A stretch of 64,000 nucleotides of DNA from Hofstenia miamia (GCA_900660155.1 CABFPE010000220.1:608803-672802), one strand, 5' to 3'; shown: positions 47,173 to 59,863, counted from the stretch's first letter. The notes: generated by a model from the letters alone, not told the origin. Translations and numbers: made by a program.

Positions 47173-47489
47173 CGATTAGTAATACATAATTTATATATAT
47201 GGGCGCTTTTTAAATTTGAATATATATATTGGCTTTCTATAACACATGGCGTTTAATAACAGCATTAGTTAACGATATTTTTCTTATGTATTTCTATAAA
47301 TCAGAACTATATCCTTCAGTGCATAGTGCAAAGTTTACTATACAATTTGAGGTATAGAAATACTGTTTTTTAATGTTTCACAACTCAATCATTAGGTGTA
47401 CTTTATGTGCTCTATTTTGTGAATAACAAAATAGCAGATACAAAATGAACAAATATATTTTGCAATAAATGGAACGGAACAAACTACAA
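45026..47489. other. AT-rich non-coding stretch
   Basis: No gene was recognised. A patch at 45500-45590 (CTCATGAGTT, AACTCGACTAG, CGACTCGAGCTC) resembles the one at 40941-41060. A (TA)n tract lies at 47135-47170. A 79-residue minus-strand frame at 46604-46843 is unassigned. Confidence 0.4.
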
Positions 47490-49290
47490 AAAAAAACTCA
47501 TTTTCTCTTCAAGCGATGTGTTTTTCATGAATTTTGAGAAACTAGGTTCACTTAATGACAAACTTTCAAACCCTACTAAATAAAAGTCTAGTAGTTCTTC
47601 AATATTTTTCTTCGACTCTGCTGCTACAAAGTCACTGTCAGCAATCGCTTGGGAATTACCTGCTCGAGATAAGTGAATTTTACGTTTTTTTGGTGAAATC
47701 TTAACTTTGCCTGTAGCAATATGATTTTCCCAAATTTTTCGTATTACTGTTGGATTTACATCAATTTCACATTTGAAAAGTTTTTTAAAAGCCTTTTGAC
47801 AAAATAATTGATATTGTGTCGTATTTCTCCAGATTTAGTAGAAAAAACAAAAAGGCTCTTTTTTGTGTTCCTCCTTATATTTAAATATCCTTTTTTCAAT
47901 CCATGGGTGATAACACTTTTTATGCGTAAGTGAACTTTGTATTCAAAACCGGTTTTTCCAATATTGGAGTAAATTATATTGCTTTCTGAGTTCTTAATTG
48001 AATTAAAGTGTTGTAAAGTTAAGCTCAAAAGGAAGAGAGGTCGAATATTGAATTCACTTTGCAATAGAAAGAAAATTATTGACATAATAATAATAAATAA
48101 TTTATTTGCCTTTGGTACCTATGGTCGAATTTACAGAACAAATTTTAAATTATATCCAGTAGTCTACTTTGTTTTCTCCTCGACTCTCTACACATGCAAA
48201 AGAATGCTTCCTCAAATTAGTTCGGCAGTCATATGAGACGAATTCTCGAGCATCTCGTAAATGATAGTTTAGCTTTTTGACATCTGGCTGTAAGCAATGC
48301 AATGGATGGTTTTCATCATTGGATAATTCATACCATAATTTCTTGCATATTTCTTCAGGACGATTGTATAAAGTTTGTGAATTGAGATTTTTAACTCATT
48401 ATAGGAAAGACTGTGGTTTTCATGCAAAAATGTTGTAATATCTCGTCTTAATGTTAAAATTTCAGAAAATGAGGGGAGCTTCTCAAATCTTGAATTCTTC
48501 TTTAACACAGACTCAAGTCCTAATGATTTTAGGAAGGGTTCCTTAACATCTTCTACTATAGCAAACCAGCTGTTTTTATTAAAACGAATGTTTTCGTAAA
48601 GAGATACGTAATTTAGGAACTTTTAAATGCTGGTTAAGTAGTTTAGCATTGTTGCAAGCATTAAATTATATTGATTTTTGACTTTATTCATAAACGCTTG
48701 CATTTTCTTGGCATCGTTTAACATATTAGATGTTTCAAGGAAACTAATAAGTACAGTTCAATTGAGCTTTGACGGAAGAATTGCCCACTTTACTTGCGAC
48801 TAACCGATCCGTAAGATGCTTAAAATAGTTTTCAACAATTATAATTGAAATTTCGGTTTTATGTTTTTCACAACCATTGTTGTTAATTAAGTCACTTACA
48901 AATTCTGGAAGAAATTTTTCGGAACTAGGAAACTTAACACGAGTAATTGGACTGGTGCTCCCACAGTAACAAAACTTGCTTTTCAAAGTCATGTTGAAAA
49001 CCGCATAAAGCACACATTACATTCATAAACTCTTTTCGAATTTCTAGTGCGGCAAAATCTTTTGATTATAAGCATTTGTTTCTTAGAAATTGATTTGTGA
49101 CTATGAGATAGGTGATCTCGCATTTTTCGGTATTTTTTCTGGCATATAATACATTCTTGTTCAATTCCGTCCTGCTTTGCACGAGAATAAAGTTTCCGCT
49201 TTTTGGTTTTTTTTCGAAGTTTTGTTACATTCCTCTGACAAATTGACTTCGAAAAGTACGTCATCCATAGCATTATCGAATTCAATCATA
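47490..49290 (-). pseudogene. Decayed zinc-finger / tyrosine-recombinase-like gene
   Basis: A series of minus-strand frames reads as one former protein in order. First, at about 49000-49285, a C2H2-type finger (CIICQKKYRKMRDHLSHSH) and a second Cys pair (CNVC). Next, at about 48744-49013, KFLPEFVSDLINNNGC. Then, at about 48270-48600, NSWFAIVEDVKEPFLKSLG, LRRDITTFLHEN and YNELKISIHKLYTIVLKKYARNYG. Then, at 47756-48085, NIRPLFLLSLTLQHF and further. Finally NPTVIRKIWENHI near 47740. The layout (finger region, alpha-helical domain, an R-containing block followed by a C-terminal RK-type block) resembles the tyrosine-recombinase-like genes related to Crypton transposons. That family call is tentative. 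The frame is broken in several places. Confidence 0.35.
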
Positions 49291-49381
49291 ATTCAGTCAA
49301 TCTAGAAAATTTTAAAAACATTATTACTTAAATCATATTTAATAGAAAATAATTTTACATGCAAGAAAATATATATGCATG

Positions 49382-49421
<40 letters not shown>

Positions 49422-50271
49422 TAATTATATTAAAAAAATACACTTTTATTGCTAATGTTGAAATAATTTTATATTTTTATACAAATAAAAGGGGTACCTT
49501 TTCATTCTCACCCCTAACTGGCGTGCCTGGAACATTTATTGTTCATACATCCTTCTTCTGTCAAATAAAAAATAACTATTTAAGTGGATTCTATAATTAA
49601 TATATTAAACGACTCATAGTGGAAATTCATTTGATACAAATTTTGTTTTACATACTGTTTTGCAATTTTTCATAGGAGGTGGAACACCGCTTAACTGGGT
49701 TATTGGTTTTTAATAATACAAATTTCCAACTACACTTTATTTTTTTGGAAAGAATTCAAATTAAAAACAAATCAAGCCTAGTTCTGATTGGAACACCTGT
49801 CCATAACGAAGGCCGGTTCCTAATAAACAATAAAAAGTTTAGAAATCGTTTATAGCACGTCTTAAAATGGTTTAGAAGACGTTTAGAAGACGTTTTACAA
49901 TATAATTTATGAACACTAGATGGCATTCAGACACGTTTAGAAATGTTGTTTGTAAGACGTTTAGAAGACGTATCTTAAGACGTCTTACTGCGTGTTATAC
50001 CATTATAAGACCTGCATAAAACGTTTTATTTTTTATTGCTTTCATTGCCAGAATCCCTTGTTTCTGCAAATTGGGACATCTAAATAATTTTCAGGTACAT
50101 TTTAGCGATTGTAAATTAAACAGATCATTGCTATGTCTTTTCAAGTGATTGCATTAACAATTTTTGCTTTGAATAAAACAAAATGTATCGTGTTTCCAAA
50201 TCCCTTCTGCTATTATCTGTAAATTAACCAAAATATATGACATATTTGAAATGATATCAATATGGGTACAA
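49291..50271. other. Non-coding stretch with microsatellite and repeat
   Basis: It holds a (TA)n tract at 49384-49419 and an AAGACGTTTAGAA-type repeat at 49830-50030 (separate entry). No gene was recognised. Confidence 0.45.
49830..50030. repeat. AAGACGTTTAGAA-type repeat, second copy in the window
   Basis: It contains GTCTTAAAATGGTTTAGAAG, the same arrangement as at 30690-30710, and several further GACGTTTAGAAG units on both strands (GTCTTAAGACGTCTTA). It appears to be a second copy of the repeat cut by the DD41D element at 30.7 kb, here uninterrupted. Confidence 0.65.
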
Positions 50272-50406
50272 CTAACACATCCTGTAAGTACTGATTGGCA
50301 ATTTGCAGTAGAATTTACTAATATTATTCCAGCAAAATACCTCATCCAGATCCCAGTATATGATGCAAGTAGTTTCTCTGAAATCATGACGATGTCTTTC
50401 AATTTT
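50272..50406 (-). CDS. Possible terminal exon of a C-type-lectin-like gene
   Basis: Read leftward, a TTTCTGTTAG acceptor precedes 44 codons and a TAG stop. The peptide is rich in Cys and Trp: ETTCIIYWDLDEVFCWNNIS, then KFYCKLPISTYRMC. The cysteine pattern (C-x18-C-x9-C with W about eight residues before the middle one) resembles the last exon of a C-type lectin domain (C...WNDxxC...yiC). Another frame is also open over the same bases, so the choice rests on this pattern and the splice site. It could be spliced to the small exon at 53014-53059 on the same strand (phase 0 on both sides). Tentative. Confidence 0.35.
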   Translation of the reverse strand, partial: KIERHRHDFRETTCIIYWDLDEVFCWNNISKFYCKLPISTYRMC

Positions 50407-53013
50407 CTAACAGAAACTAAGTCTATCTAAAAAATAGAATTGAATCTTAACTTTTCATTTGAATAATGTTCTTACAGCTTGACATTTGCTTAGCTCTTTT
50501 TTAAAAATTCTTAAAAGGCTTTTCGAAAAGAAAAACAAGATAATTGAAGCAATTTAGTTTTTCAAATCTTCTTCAGTATTCACTTCACACAAAAAGGAAT
50601 CTAAATTTCGCATTCAATGACTTACATTACGTTTTAAAAAATTAAGTGCAATGATGAAAAATTTGAAAGTTTTCTAAAATACTGTTTGACAAAATTTTTT
50701 TACGAGATTTGACGAAAAACACAGTTAATGTAATTTGTCTTTCCAATTTTTAAAAGTTTTGTATATTAATGTTCATATTAAATTTTTTTTAAAGTAAATT
50801 AAATAATATATTACGTATATTTGTATTATACATAAAATATCTTTCTGGTCTTTGAAAGAGTAGCGCAAAAACGATAATCGAGAGAGGTCTTTATGAGGCT
50901 TTCTTCGAAAATAATTTTTTACTACAATAATGTAATATTCGTAATTGTTCAATCCTTAAGTAAATAGTGGCACATTAAGGCCAAAAAGAACCTCTACCTA
51001 GGTAAATATTTATTGTCCTAATTTTCTTTTCTCTTAATCAATAGACAGTCAATATCAAACATTTTATGATATTTTGTTGGATACTTTACTATTCTACCAA
51101 TTTCAGAGAATATCAACAGTTTTGACTTGTTTAAGCAAAAGACTTGGCTTAATAATTTTGAAAATTATTGTATATTATCATTAAGAAATGAATTTTTCTA
51201 AAAGAAAAATTCAAAATTTCTAAATTCATCATTTTCATATTTGCTATGGCTTTTTCAAATAATTTGTTGATTCCCATATTCATGAACTATGAATGAATGC
51301 AAATTCCGAAAATACCACTTTCGTTTTAATACCGTCCCTGGTCACAGCTTCATTGAGCAATGGCTTTCATCAAATTCTCCTTTCCCAAAGCAAATCAACT
51401 CCGAATGTATGCAACAAAGCATGGGTAACAATCTACAGAAAAAGAATTAACTTCAGACCTGATTCTGTGCAGATTAGGTATGGAAGCATTTCAATTTCAA
51501 CAAATCAGATTTATTATAAAACAATATTGAAACAATATTGAGTAATAATTTTAAGAACACTAATGTTCATCACTGTATGCCTTCACATTTACGAATTCAT
51601 GTGTCATTATTTCTATATTTCCAAAATTCTTCGAAAAAGTAAACATTTAAAAGTGACTTTGGGAAGCCTAGGAGTGTTGCACATCTTCTAAAAATTTTTG
51701 CTTCTAGAACAATTTTAGGTAATCTATTAAATATACTGTATATAATATGGAAGTCCAATGTTCTTTTTGCCATGGCTTAGTTATTCAAGTTTTCTTAAAA
51801 TCATATTTATCTTGAGCAAAAATTCATGGAGTGTAACAAATTATTGCAAACCCGCAAAGCTTTTTCCTCCACAATGTTCGAATTTGAGCATGTGCAAGGC
51901 TATCATTTAAAGTTTCTTGAGTGTTTGCAATTTGCCCACAGGAAAGAACTATATATTTAGCACGATTATTAATTGATAGATTGAATATGGTTTATATTAA
52001 CCGCAACAAACGACACAACAATGCTTTGAAAAAGATAAAAGTTCAAAGAAACTTCTTCTGAACTATTATGTGCGATGGATATTGTCCATACGAAACATTA
52101 AGCATAATTCACTTAATATACGAGTTGAGAGGGCTACCAATTAGGCATTTCTTTCAAAGTTTGCCTGTGCCAAGCTAAAATGGCAAATTTCACATTTTTT
52201 GAACTGAAAATAAAATGTCCACCACAAACTTTAATCTTGTGATAGCTCTTGATTTAAGATGTATTCTGATTCAAAACAATAAATGTATGGCGATTAAATC
52301 ATAAGAAATTAGCTTTAATTTTGCAATTTTGATGGCAGTGGTATGCATTTATTATATATGTAAATGCCACATTTAGTAGCACAAAGTTGAGTTTCCACTA
52401 ATGCTTAAAATTTAAGAAAATCCTCAGGAGAAATCATGATGATAAAAAATTACAAAATTTTACACAGAGTTTGGTGCTGTATTCATTATTAAAATTATGC
52501 AACTCGTATTTGCATTTGGCTGGTGTTTTAAATTTCTTAAAAATATGACTATTTATCTAATAGGTTTTTAAGAGAATATATGTTGTGTTTTGCTTCTTAG
52601 GCATATGTAAAAAAAGCCCAGCAATATTGAACAATTCAAGTTCCATAATTTGAAGTGAATATTCAAAAAATATTTGCATTTATGCTTTGCATTAATAAAA
52701 GTGATCACTATGCTAATAACCATAAGTATTTATTTTATTACAACTTAAATTGTATGTATTCCACATTTATAGACATTTTGCTCAATTTTTTCTTTGCTTT
52801 AATTCTACATTTTCTGATTTTCTTTGGTAATATGGTCGGCTTCCCTATTTAACTAGGTGACATTAAAAAGACGTGAAATGCAATTTTGGAAATAAGAAAC
52901 TAACAGACTAACATATTAAGAAAACATGCAAGCTCCTTTTCCAAAGAAATTTTATCGATTGTCACTAAAAGGAATAAAAAATACAATATGAAGTAAATCA
53001 TGCAAACGCTTAC
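50407..53013. other. Possible intron; AT-rich
   Basis: Nothing else was recognised between the two minus-strand exon candidates. Confidence 0.3.
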
Positions 53014-53059
53014 TGAGGATGAAAGTTTCGACTTTCCCAATGTAGGGTGGAGATTCACG
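53014..53059 (-). CDS. Possible 46-nt internal exon
   Basis: A pyrimidine-rich acceptor (CTTTTACACTTTTCCAG) and a GTAAGCG donor enclose 46 bases that are clearly less AT-rich than the surroundings. In the phase compatible with 50272-50406 it reads VNLHPTLGKSKLSS. The exon boundaries look good, but no family is recognisable from so short a peptide. Confidence 0.35.
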
Positions 53060-54130
53060 CTGGAAAAGTGTAAAAGAGAACACTTTAATTGTTTTTCATA
53101 AAAAAATGCTGCAGTGAAATTATGCATAGAGCAGCAATGCAACAGCCCAAATAACGCATGAATACCATGTGGTAACCATAATTATTCAGAGAGTTTGGCT
53201 GACATGGTATAGAACAATTTAACTCAAGGATAGTTCTGGCGTATAGAAATTGCAATTAAAAAAGTATTGCAATGACAAATATTAAATAAAATATAATAAT
53301 GCTGAATAAATAATTGCGAAAAGTTTTTAACAAGTACACTTAAAATATACGTACAAAATTTTCTAATTTACAAAATTAAAACAAGTCTACATCAAAATTC
53401 GTTTTGGTTAAATGTCAATCTGCGATGTTATTTAAATATCTATTTATATCTTAGACATATAATTATCTAGTTAGGAATTTCGAGAATATATATTATTATA
53501 ATTATTATTATTATTATTAAAAAACGTAAATATATTGCATACTATGATAACCAATCTTTCAAAATTTTTTACTCGATTATAAAAAAATATTTTAGTGCCT
53601 AGTCTGAAACTAATGTCTACTTCAAATTCTATTGGTTAAAATTTATCACAAGAAGCTTCATTGGTTACAGAAAAAGGTAGTACTTTTTAAGGAAGACACA
53701 TTGTGTTTCTTTACAGTTTATCAGGCAAGTTTCATTCTTTTGCATTATTCTATACTTTATCTGTTTTTTGTAAATCCAATGATATTAGTTTCAGGCAATC
53801 AAATCGCTTAAGCAAACCTAGGTTTAAATTTTAGTATAAATTTGCCTTATAAAAATAAATTCAGCGAGGTATACTGTACAAGTAATTTATTATATAGTAA
53901 GTTGGCACCTAAAATAAACTCGTGGTACACTTAATTAGCAAAAATGAATTTCAATAGCAAGAACTTCGCAAAATAATGATGATACATATCCACAAATTTC
54001 AAAATTTTTAAATAATATAAATAATTTATGTAATTACTCAGAGAATTTATGATCACAATAAAAAGTATGTATTGAATAACACAGCATATTGTAAATATAA
54101 TTAATTTATCATTCATGCATTCTAGCGGAA
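53060..54130. other. AT-rich non-coding stretch
   Basis: No exon was recognised. A short (ATT)n run lies near 53496-53520. Confidence 0.45.
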
Positions 54131-54690
54131 AACCCTATTTTCATTTTCGTTTTTCATAATAAATTTTGTAATTTTTCATTTTGAAATTTTTTAAATGATT
54201 TGCAAATAAGAAGCAACAAATGAAAAATGAAAACGAAAAAAGAAAAATGAAAAACGAGAATGAAAAATGAAATAATTCAATTCCGTTTTTTGTTGCTTAT
54301 TTTCATTTTTGCTATTGTCGTTTTTGTGTCCAAATAATCTCTTAATTAATAAACTGTAGCTGCAAATACGATTGAAAGAAATTTAACTCCCACAAGTAAG
54401 CAAAGCTCTTTGTATTATTTGCGAAAATCAGAAAATGAAAAACCGAGATGAAGTGTTTCATTTTTCATTTTTGTTTTTCATTTTTCATTTTTTAATTAAA
54501 TATATAAATTTATAAAACAATCAAAATGAAAACATGGGAAACGGAATTGAGATTTGTTTTTCCATTTGTCATTTTTTGTTTTTCATTTGCAAATCATTTG
54601 AAAAATCTTTAAATTAAAAAATCTAAAATAGTTTTAAAAAAAGAAAAATGAATAATGGGAATTTCTAAATGAAAAAATAAAAAATGTATT
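54130..54690. repeat. Foldback (palindromic) element built of ATTTTTCATTTT units
   Basis: The left part contains TTTTTTAAATGATTTGCAAAT (54187-54207); its inverted counterpart ATTTGCAAATCATTTGAAAAAT is at 54585-54606. Around and between them, AAAATGAAAAAT and ATTTTTCATTTT units alternate in orientation, so the segment can fold on itself over much of its ~550 bp. There is no coding capacity. Confidence 0.6.
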
Positions 54691-57293
54691 TCTCAGCTAA
54701 AACAATGTAAATTTTCTTCATAATCTAACATGGAAATTTTTGCAGTGAACGTGTTTTTAATAGTTTCATAAATGCTGCAAAATTTGGAATTTTCAATTTA
54801 AAAATTTGAAATTTAAGCAGAAAAAATATTCGGAAAGTTAACACATTTATAGGCGTCAACTGCAACTGGCTGTTTGTTTTATTGTGCTACAATAAGTCAT
54901 ATTTTGTATTAAAGCAACAGTTGGTTGTGGTCATTTTATGTTTAAAATTTGGATTAGACACTTAGCATGTATCAGCTTTGAGATCGACGATTAACATACT
55001 TGGATAAGAAAAATTTCTAAAAATTTCCCATACAATAACAAACAGAAATTCAATCCAATCTTAATTATTGGCAAATTGGCTATTTTGTCCTGAGAACATA
55101 AAAATACATGTATTTGTTGATTACAAATTTTTGCAATTGATTACGCAAGTTTATGAATTTTGCTACATAAATGCATATATCACTAAGTTACATTTTAGAG
55201 CTTCATAGGTTTCTTTTTGGTTTTCCTAATAATAAACAAAAAAATTTAATTAATAATATTTTGTAGCTTTTTTATGTAGAAAACAAAACATATTTGGAAA
55301 AGTGCATATATACAATGGCAGATCTATGAATTTTTAGTGGGGTGTATTCTTATATTAAAGAAATTTTTTTTAGTGCTTACGCTACATTAATGCNATATAT
55401 ATATATGGTACATTTCATTGCTAATTTTCTCACGTTCTAAATTGATTTTTTATATTTTGTTTCCAAAATCGATGCGGAAATAGTCGAACAAGCTGAATTA
55501 TCTATATATTTATTTTTTGAATATTCAAGGTTATCATCAAAATGGCTAAATTGAATATGTCCATTTTTCATCATACTTAATGAACTAATTTTCTATCAGT
55601 CAAAGCAGTTTATAATATACCATTGATAATTAAATGAAGGATTGAATTTTTTGTTGAAATCTTTGATTTAAATGCTTAGAAGGTGAACTTAGCATTGCGT
55701 AGATTTGATATTCACAACTCATGTGGCATATCAAGGAATGACCAAGAATAACTTGCTAACATTCTTCAAATTAGAAATATATACATCTATTCTGATTTTT
55801 GTTACCATTGAATTACCATTATTTTGAATTCTCTCTGGTTAGTAGTTTATTAAATACAACAAAAAATATGTTGAGAAAAACGTTTCAAAAAAACGAGAAA
55901 TTCACATTATGAAGTACTTTTTTAAATATAATTTGTAAATAATAGTAAGAAAAAGTTCTAAGTTGTATTTCAAAATATTTGCTCTATAAAGATTTTTTTT
56001 GTAACAATTTTTTAGTAAATTTGCAGTAACACGTTCAATGTTAAAAAATAAAAAAATTCTTAATTCAATATTTTGTTATTTTTCCAAAGATACTAATGCG
56101 CTTTGACTTCTGAAATCAAATTTGCAATGCTTAGCATGCATACAGGCAACTTTTTTAAAATATTGGAAACTTCCTTAAAATAAGTGTATTTTTCTGTAAA
56201 TGTTTTAAGAATTCAAATAATTCAGCCTTTTCAAAATTCTAGAAAGGAATTGTCGGATTTCTGGTTGATCCAAAAGTCAACTAAGCCCAACAAGGCATTA
56301 CAGAAGAGATTCTGTTAATCGTAGTAAATTCAGTAAAATAATAAATATAATCTTATTCTGTAAATAGTTCTAGAATTTACTACCTAATCAGACAACAGCA
56401 TTTCTGGAGCAGGCAGGCAATTTAGTTAATGAGCCTATGCTTTTATTATATTGCATAATTAAAAAACAGCTATTTCAATAAGGGAATTCGCTCCTGGGTA
56501 ACTCAACAAAATTCTCTTAACTGTTTATTTTGCATTTTGAGTCATAACAAATACAGAATAGCTTACGTGTGATCTTTAATACAGTGCTTCAACAAAATTT
56601 TATCCAATAAAATTTGCTTAGATTATTTGATAGTATTTAGGCTGTAGCGACTATGAGCTAAGTTATGTTACACTACAAGTAAGTTGATGTTTATTTAGCA
56701 AAATAAAATAGATACATTAAATATTAATGTTCAGCTTGTTTATATAATATACTTACTTAAGATGGCAGATATACTAATAAAATCGATATTTTTGAAATCG
56801 TTTTTTATTATTTTCTATCATTTTCATTCCGTTTTTTTAGATGTACAATTGTATAAAGTTTGACGAAACGTATGCTTAAGATATAGAATCAGTCTAATTT
56901 AGAACGCCACAAAATCGAAGATATTAATGATTCTCGTTTTTGAGACCCCAACCTAGTTTTGACCAATATTTGAAATTTGTCCAATATGCTGGTTTTCCGA
57001 CTCGAAAAATTCAAAATATGCTTTCTTTTTCATCTCATATTTATAATTTTTCGAAAATAGCATCCTACAATTAAAGTGATTCCCCATTTTTAATAAAAGT
57101 CTTCCAGTGTAGTGTCATGCAAAAATGTTTACTCACACATCACAATAAAATGAACATCGTTAGTCCTAATTACCAGTTTAGAGGACTTTAAACTGTTTTT
57201 CGAATATGAAACTGCATAAAATTTATTTTACTATGAAGTTTTGGCCATAACATTAACCTTAAATAACCTTGATTTGCTTATTGATTGTAAAAC
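54691..57293. other. AT-rich non-coding stretch with one single-N join
   Basis: No gene was recognised. The N at 55394 directly abuts a short (TA)n tract. Confidence 0.5.
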
Positions 57294-57314
57294 TATATAT
57301 ATACGTATATATAC

Positions 57315-57374
<60 letters not shown>
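57294..57374. repeat. (TA)n microsatellite
   Basis: About 80 bases of TA dinucleotide with two early ACG interruptions. It directly precedes the first copy of the 835-bp duplicated segment. Confidence 0.95.
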
Positions 57375-57376
<2 letters not shown>

Positions 57377-58209
57377 CTTAGTGAAGTTATCAATGACGCA
57401 ATGAATTGCTGAGAATTTCTAACACATTTATCAATTATCGATTTTGATTTTGAATTGCAAACAAGTTGTACATTTTAGAACAAAGTATTCTCTATTTACG
57501 TCGCTTTTGAGGGAATCTAAAATTCAACTAATTTAAAAAAATTCTTGAAATAGGATTTTTAAGAAAATTTGCGCCACACCAAGATTTTTAAACGCAACTT
57601 TTCAAACACGATCAAAATATGGAAAAACCTAAAAAATATATATACAGCCGTGGCCAAAAGTTTACGATCACAAGCATTATTTTGAAAAAATGCAATATTT
57701 CTTTAACAAAATGACTATTAATAAAAAATGCTTCCAACAAACAAGATAAATATACACACACTTTAATACAATGTCTAATACTTAGTTGTGCCCCTTTTGC
57801 AGCATAAGAAACAAGTGTCTCACAATATGATGTAGTGAATTCTGAAACCCAAACCAGCTTTATGGCTTCACAGAGTGAGTCGTATGATGTTGGGCATTTC
57901 TCACTAACCTTTCTTTTCATGATTGCCCAGCAATTTTCTATAGGGTTGAGATCAGGCGACAATCCACGCCACCCTTGTAGTAGTTCAAAGGGTGCATCAT
58001 CCTGCTGAAATAATTTAGTGGAACTTATTTGCATCCAAACAGGTAGCTTCTGCTTGAGTAAATCAATGTAGACTTTGAGTTTTAGGTGTTAGAAACCATA
58101 AGCCAGCATGCCCTTGCGCAGTAATGGCACCCCAAATCATGACACTAGCTGGATGCTTTACTGTGGGAAGTAAATATTTTTTACTGTATCTGCAATTTGC
58201 TGGACGCCT
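57375..58209. repeat. 835-bp duplicated segment, first copy
   Basis: It is identical, as far as I could read, to 59909-60743. Each copy starts directly after a (TA)n tract and contains the same partial Tc1. This one ends at the single N at 58210. Confidence 0.85.
57643..58209 (-). mobile_element. Partial Tc1 element (copy 1), 3' half
   Basis: The terminal repeat CAGCCGTGGCCAAAAGTTTA starts at 57645, next to a TA. Reading leftward on the minus strand, the sequence gives KHPASVMIWGAITAQGHAGL and then, in another frame (57612-58034), LFQQDDAPFELLQGW and SPDLNPIENCWAIMKRKV. These are the Tc1 blocks around the second and third catalytic residues, including the final glutamate of DD34E. The histidine-containing part of the QQDGAPCH block and some following residues are missing (the sequence runs QQDDAPFELLQGWRGLSPDL), so the copy is internally deleted. 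The 5' half is lost at the N. Confidence 0.8.
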
Positions 58210-58210
58210 N

Positions 58211-58920
58211 ATATATATATATATATGCACAACTCCTTACAATATACTAAAAACATCAAAATGATAATATACACGATTGCACAACAAAATACAAAAATAA
58301 GTAAAATCAATATAATAAAAGTAACAAAAATTATCATATAAATATACAATACAAATAATGCTTAGTAATTTTGCCAAACATTTTGTGTATTTTGAATATT
58401 CAAATGTGAATTGCTTGCAAAGAAATATTCCTAAGTAATTTTGTTTGGTTTATAACGAAGTTTGGAATCTAATTTATTCCAAAGATTACAGAGCCTTGCT
58501 GCACATGCTCCCTTCTAAAGGTTTCTTATTATTTGCACTTATTGCATTTGTTTGTTTCTTTTGTTACAGAAACTGCTTAACTGATTATTTTAATGCACTT
58601 AAACATGTGCACAAGTACGGTACATATATGCAAATATTTATTTATTGGTATAAAAAAGAAGTCTCCAATTGCTGGTTGGTACTTTTTTCACCCTACCAAA
58701 TCTCAAACCTTCCAAGTTTGCTTCTTTGTTAACATCAATCGCCGTACAGATAGATCAGTTAAACATGCCCTTTATATGCTCTCTGTGTTATGCCTAGATC
58801 ATGAAGTAGTACGCATGCATAACTATAATGGCTAAACACGAATGCACCAAGAAATACTTCACTCTTTGTAATATTTTTTCTTTGTTTTAGATATTTTGTA
58901 CCACATGCCATTTTCCTGTT
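58211..58920. other. Non-coding stretch after a single-N join
   Basis: It begins with a (TA)n run at the N. The open frame at 58445-58732 shows no family signature. Confidence 0.35.
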
Positions 58921-59720
58921 CTTGTTTCTAATGAAGTTTTTTATTGGAGGTCTCTTTCAATTATAAAAAATAAAGATTCAACTGTTTCAGTTGGTTCAAT
59001 AAGTGGCGAGTCCTCAGAAACTTTAATGATAGAACTTGCAATAAGTTGGTTTGATTCTCTTGGTGTAAAGACAATGACCTGGATTTCCTCTTTGTTCATT
59101 GTTACTTGTTTTGGCTGAAATAGGTCATGATTTTGTTGATATTTCTCTTCAAGTTATTTGTAGCAAATATTATACTTATAAGTGTGTTTATTAAACATAT
59201 GTCGTCTGCACATTGTATTAAGTCGCTGCATATAAGATTTTTCGATACATCATTTATATACAGGTTAAACAAGATCTTGTAATGGTGTACTCAGAATATA
59301 TATTGTTAATTCATATACGTTGTTTTGTATTAGTAAAAAAACTATTAGTTAAAGGTCTTGTTGATGTATCCAATACATATCATTTTCATCAAATATACGT
59401 AAATCTTTGATGCCGAAGACATAACTGAGGTCAAGAAAAGCAATACTACTAGATGTATTCTTGTTCAAGAAATAACGAGTGTTCGTAAGAAAAGTGAAAA
59501 TGATTTGGAAATATTAATTTGGATTGGTTTAAATTAGAAATGAACTGTTTCCGTAACAACCTTCAAAATGTTTTATATGGGGTTAGTTATTGGCCTGCTA
59601 GTTATACCGTTTTTTAAACACAGTTGTTATATCAGATTTTTAACACTTGATAATAGCTGTTTGTTGCAGAGTTGAAAAGAATGTAGGTACTTCGCTGCTT
59701 GTTGCAGAAACAGATGGGTC
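58920..59720 (-). pseudogene. Decayed LINE reverse transcriptase fragment
   Basis: On the minus strand the order of blocks is that of a non-LTR reverse transcriptase. First ITTVFKKRYN near 59610, like the opening xxPxFKKGD block. Next SSSIAFLDLSYVFGIKDLRI near 59430, like AFLDLSKAFD with the first catalytic Asp region. Then ILFNLYINDVSKNL and QCADDICLINTL near 59190-59290, where CADD corresponds to the catalytic YADD. It differs from the endonuclease-type LINE at 42-44 kb and looks closer to Jockey/CR1-type elements, though the clade is not resolved. There are frame changes and stops between blocks; it is old. Confidence 0.65.
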
Positions 59721-59859
59721 TAAACTCTAAGTTTTTTACTATTTTAATTATCTCATGTATATTGATGTAATGAAAAGAAAGCGGGTATTCAACTTTAAAC
59801 ATGAGCAAAAATATTATAAAAAATAATACATTTATTTCAAAATCTGCATTGAAATTTAA

Positions 59860-59863
59860 TATA

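Noticed and set aside
50154-50402. Minus-strand 82-residue frame overlapping the lectin-like exon
   Set aside because: The alternative frame at 50272-50406 has a better acceptor and a lectin-like cysteine pattern; the longer frame has neither.
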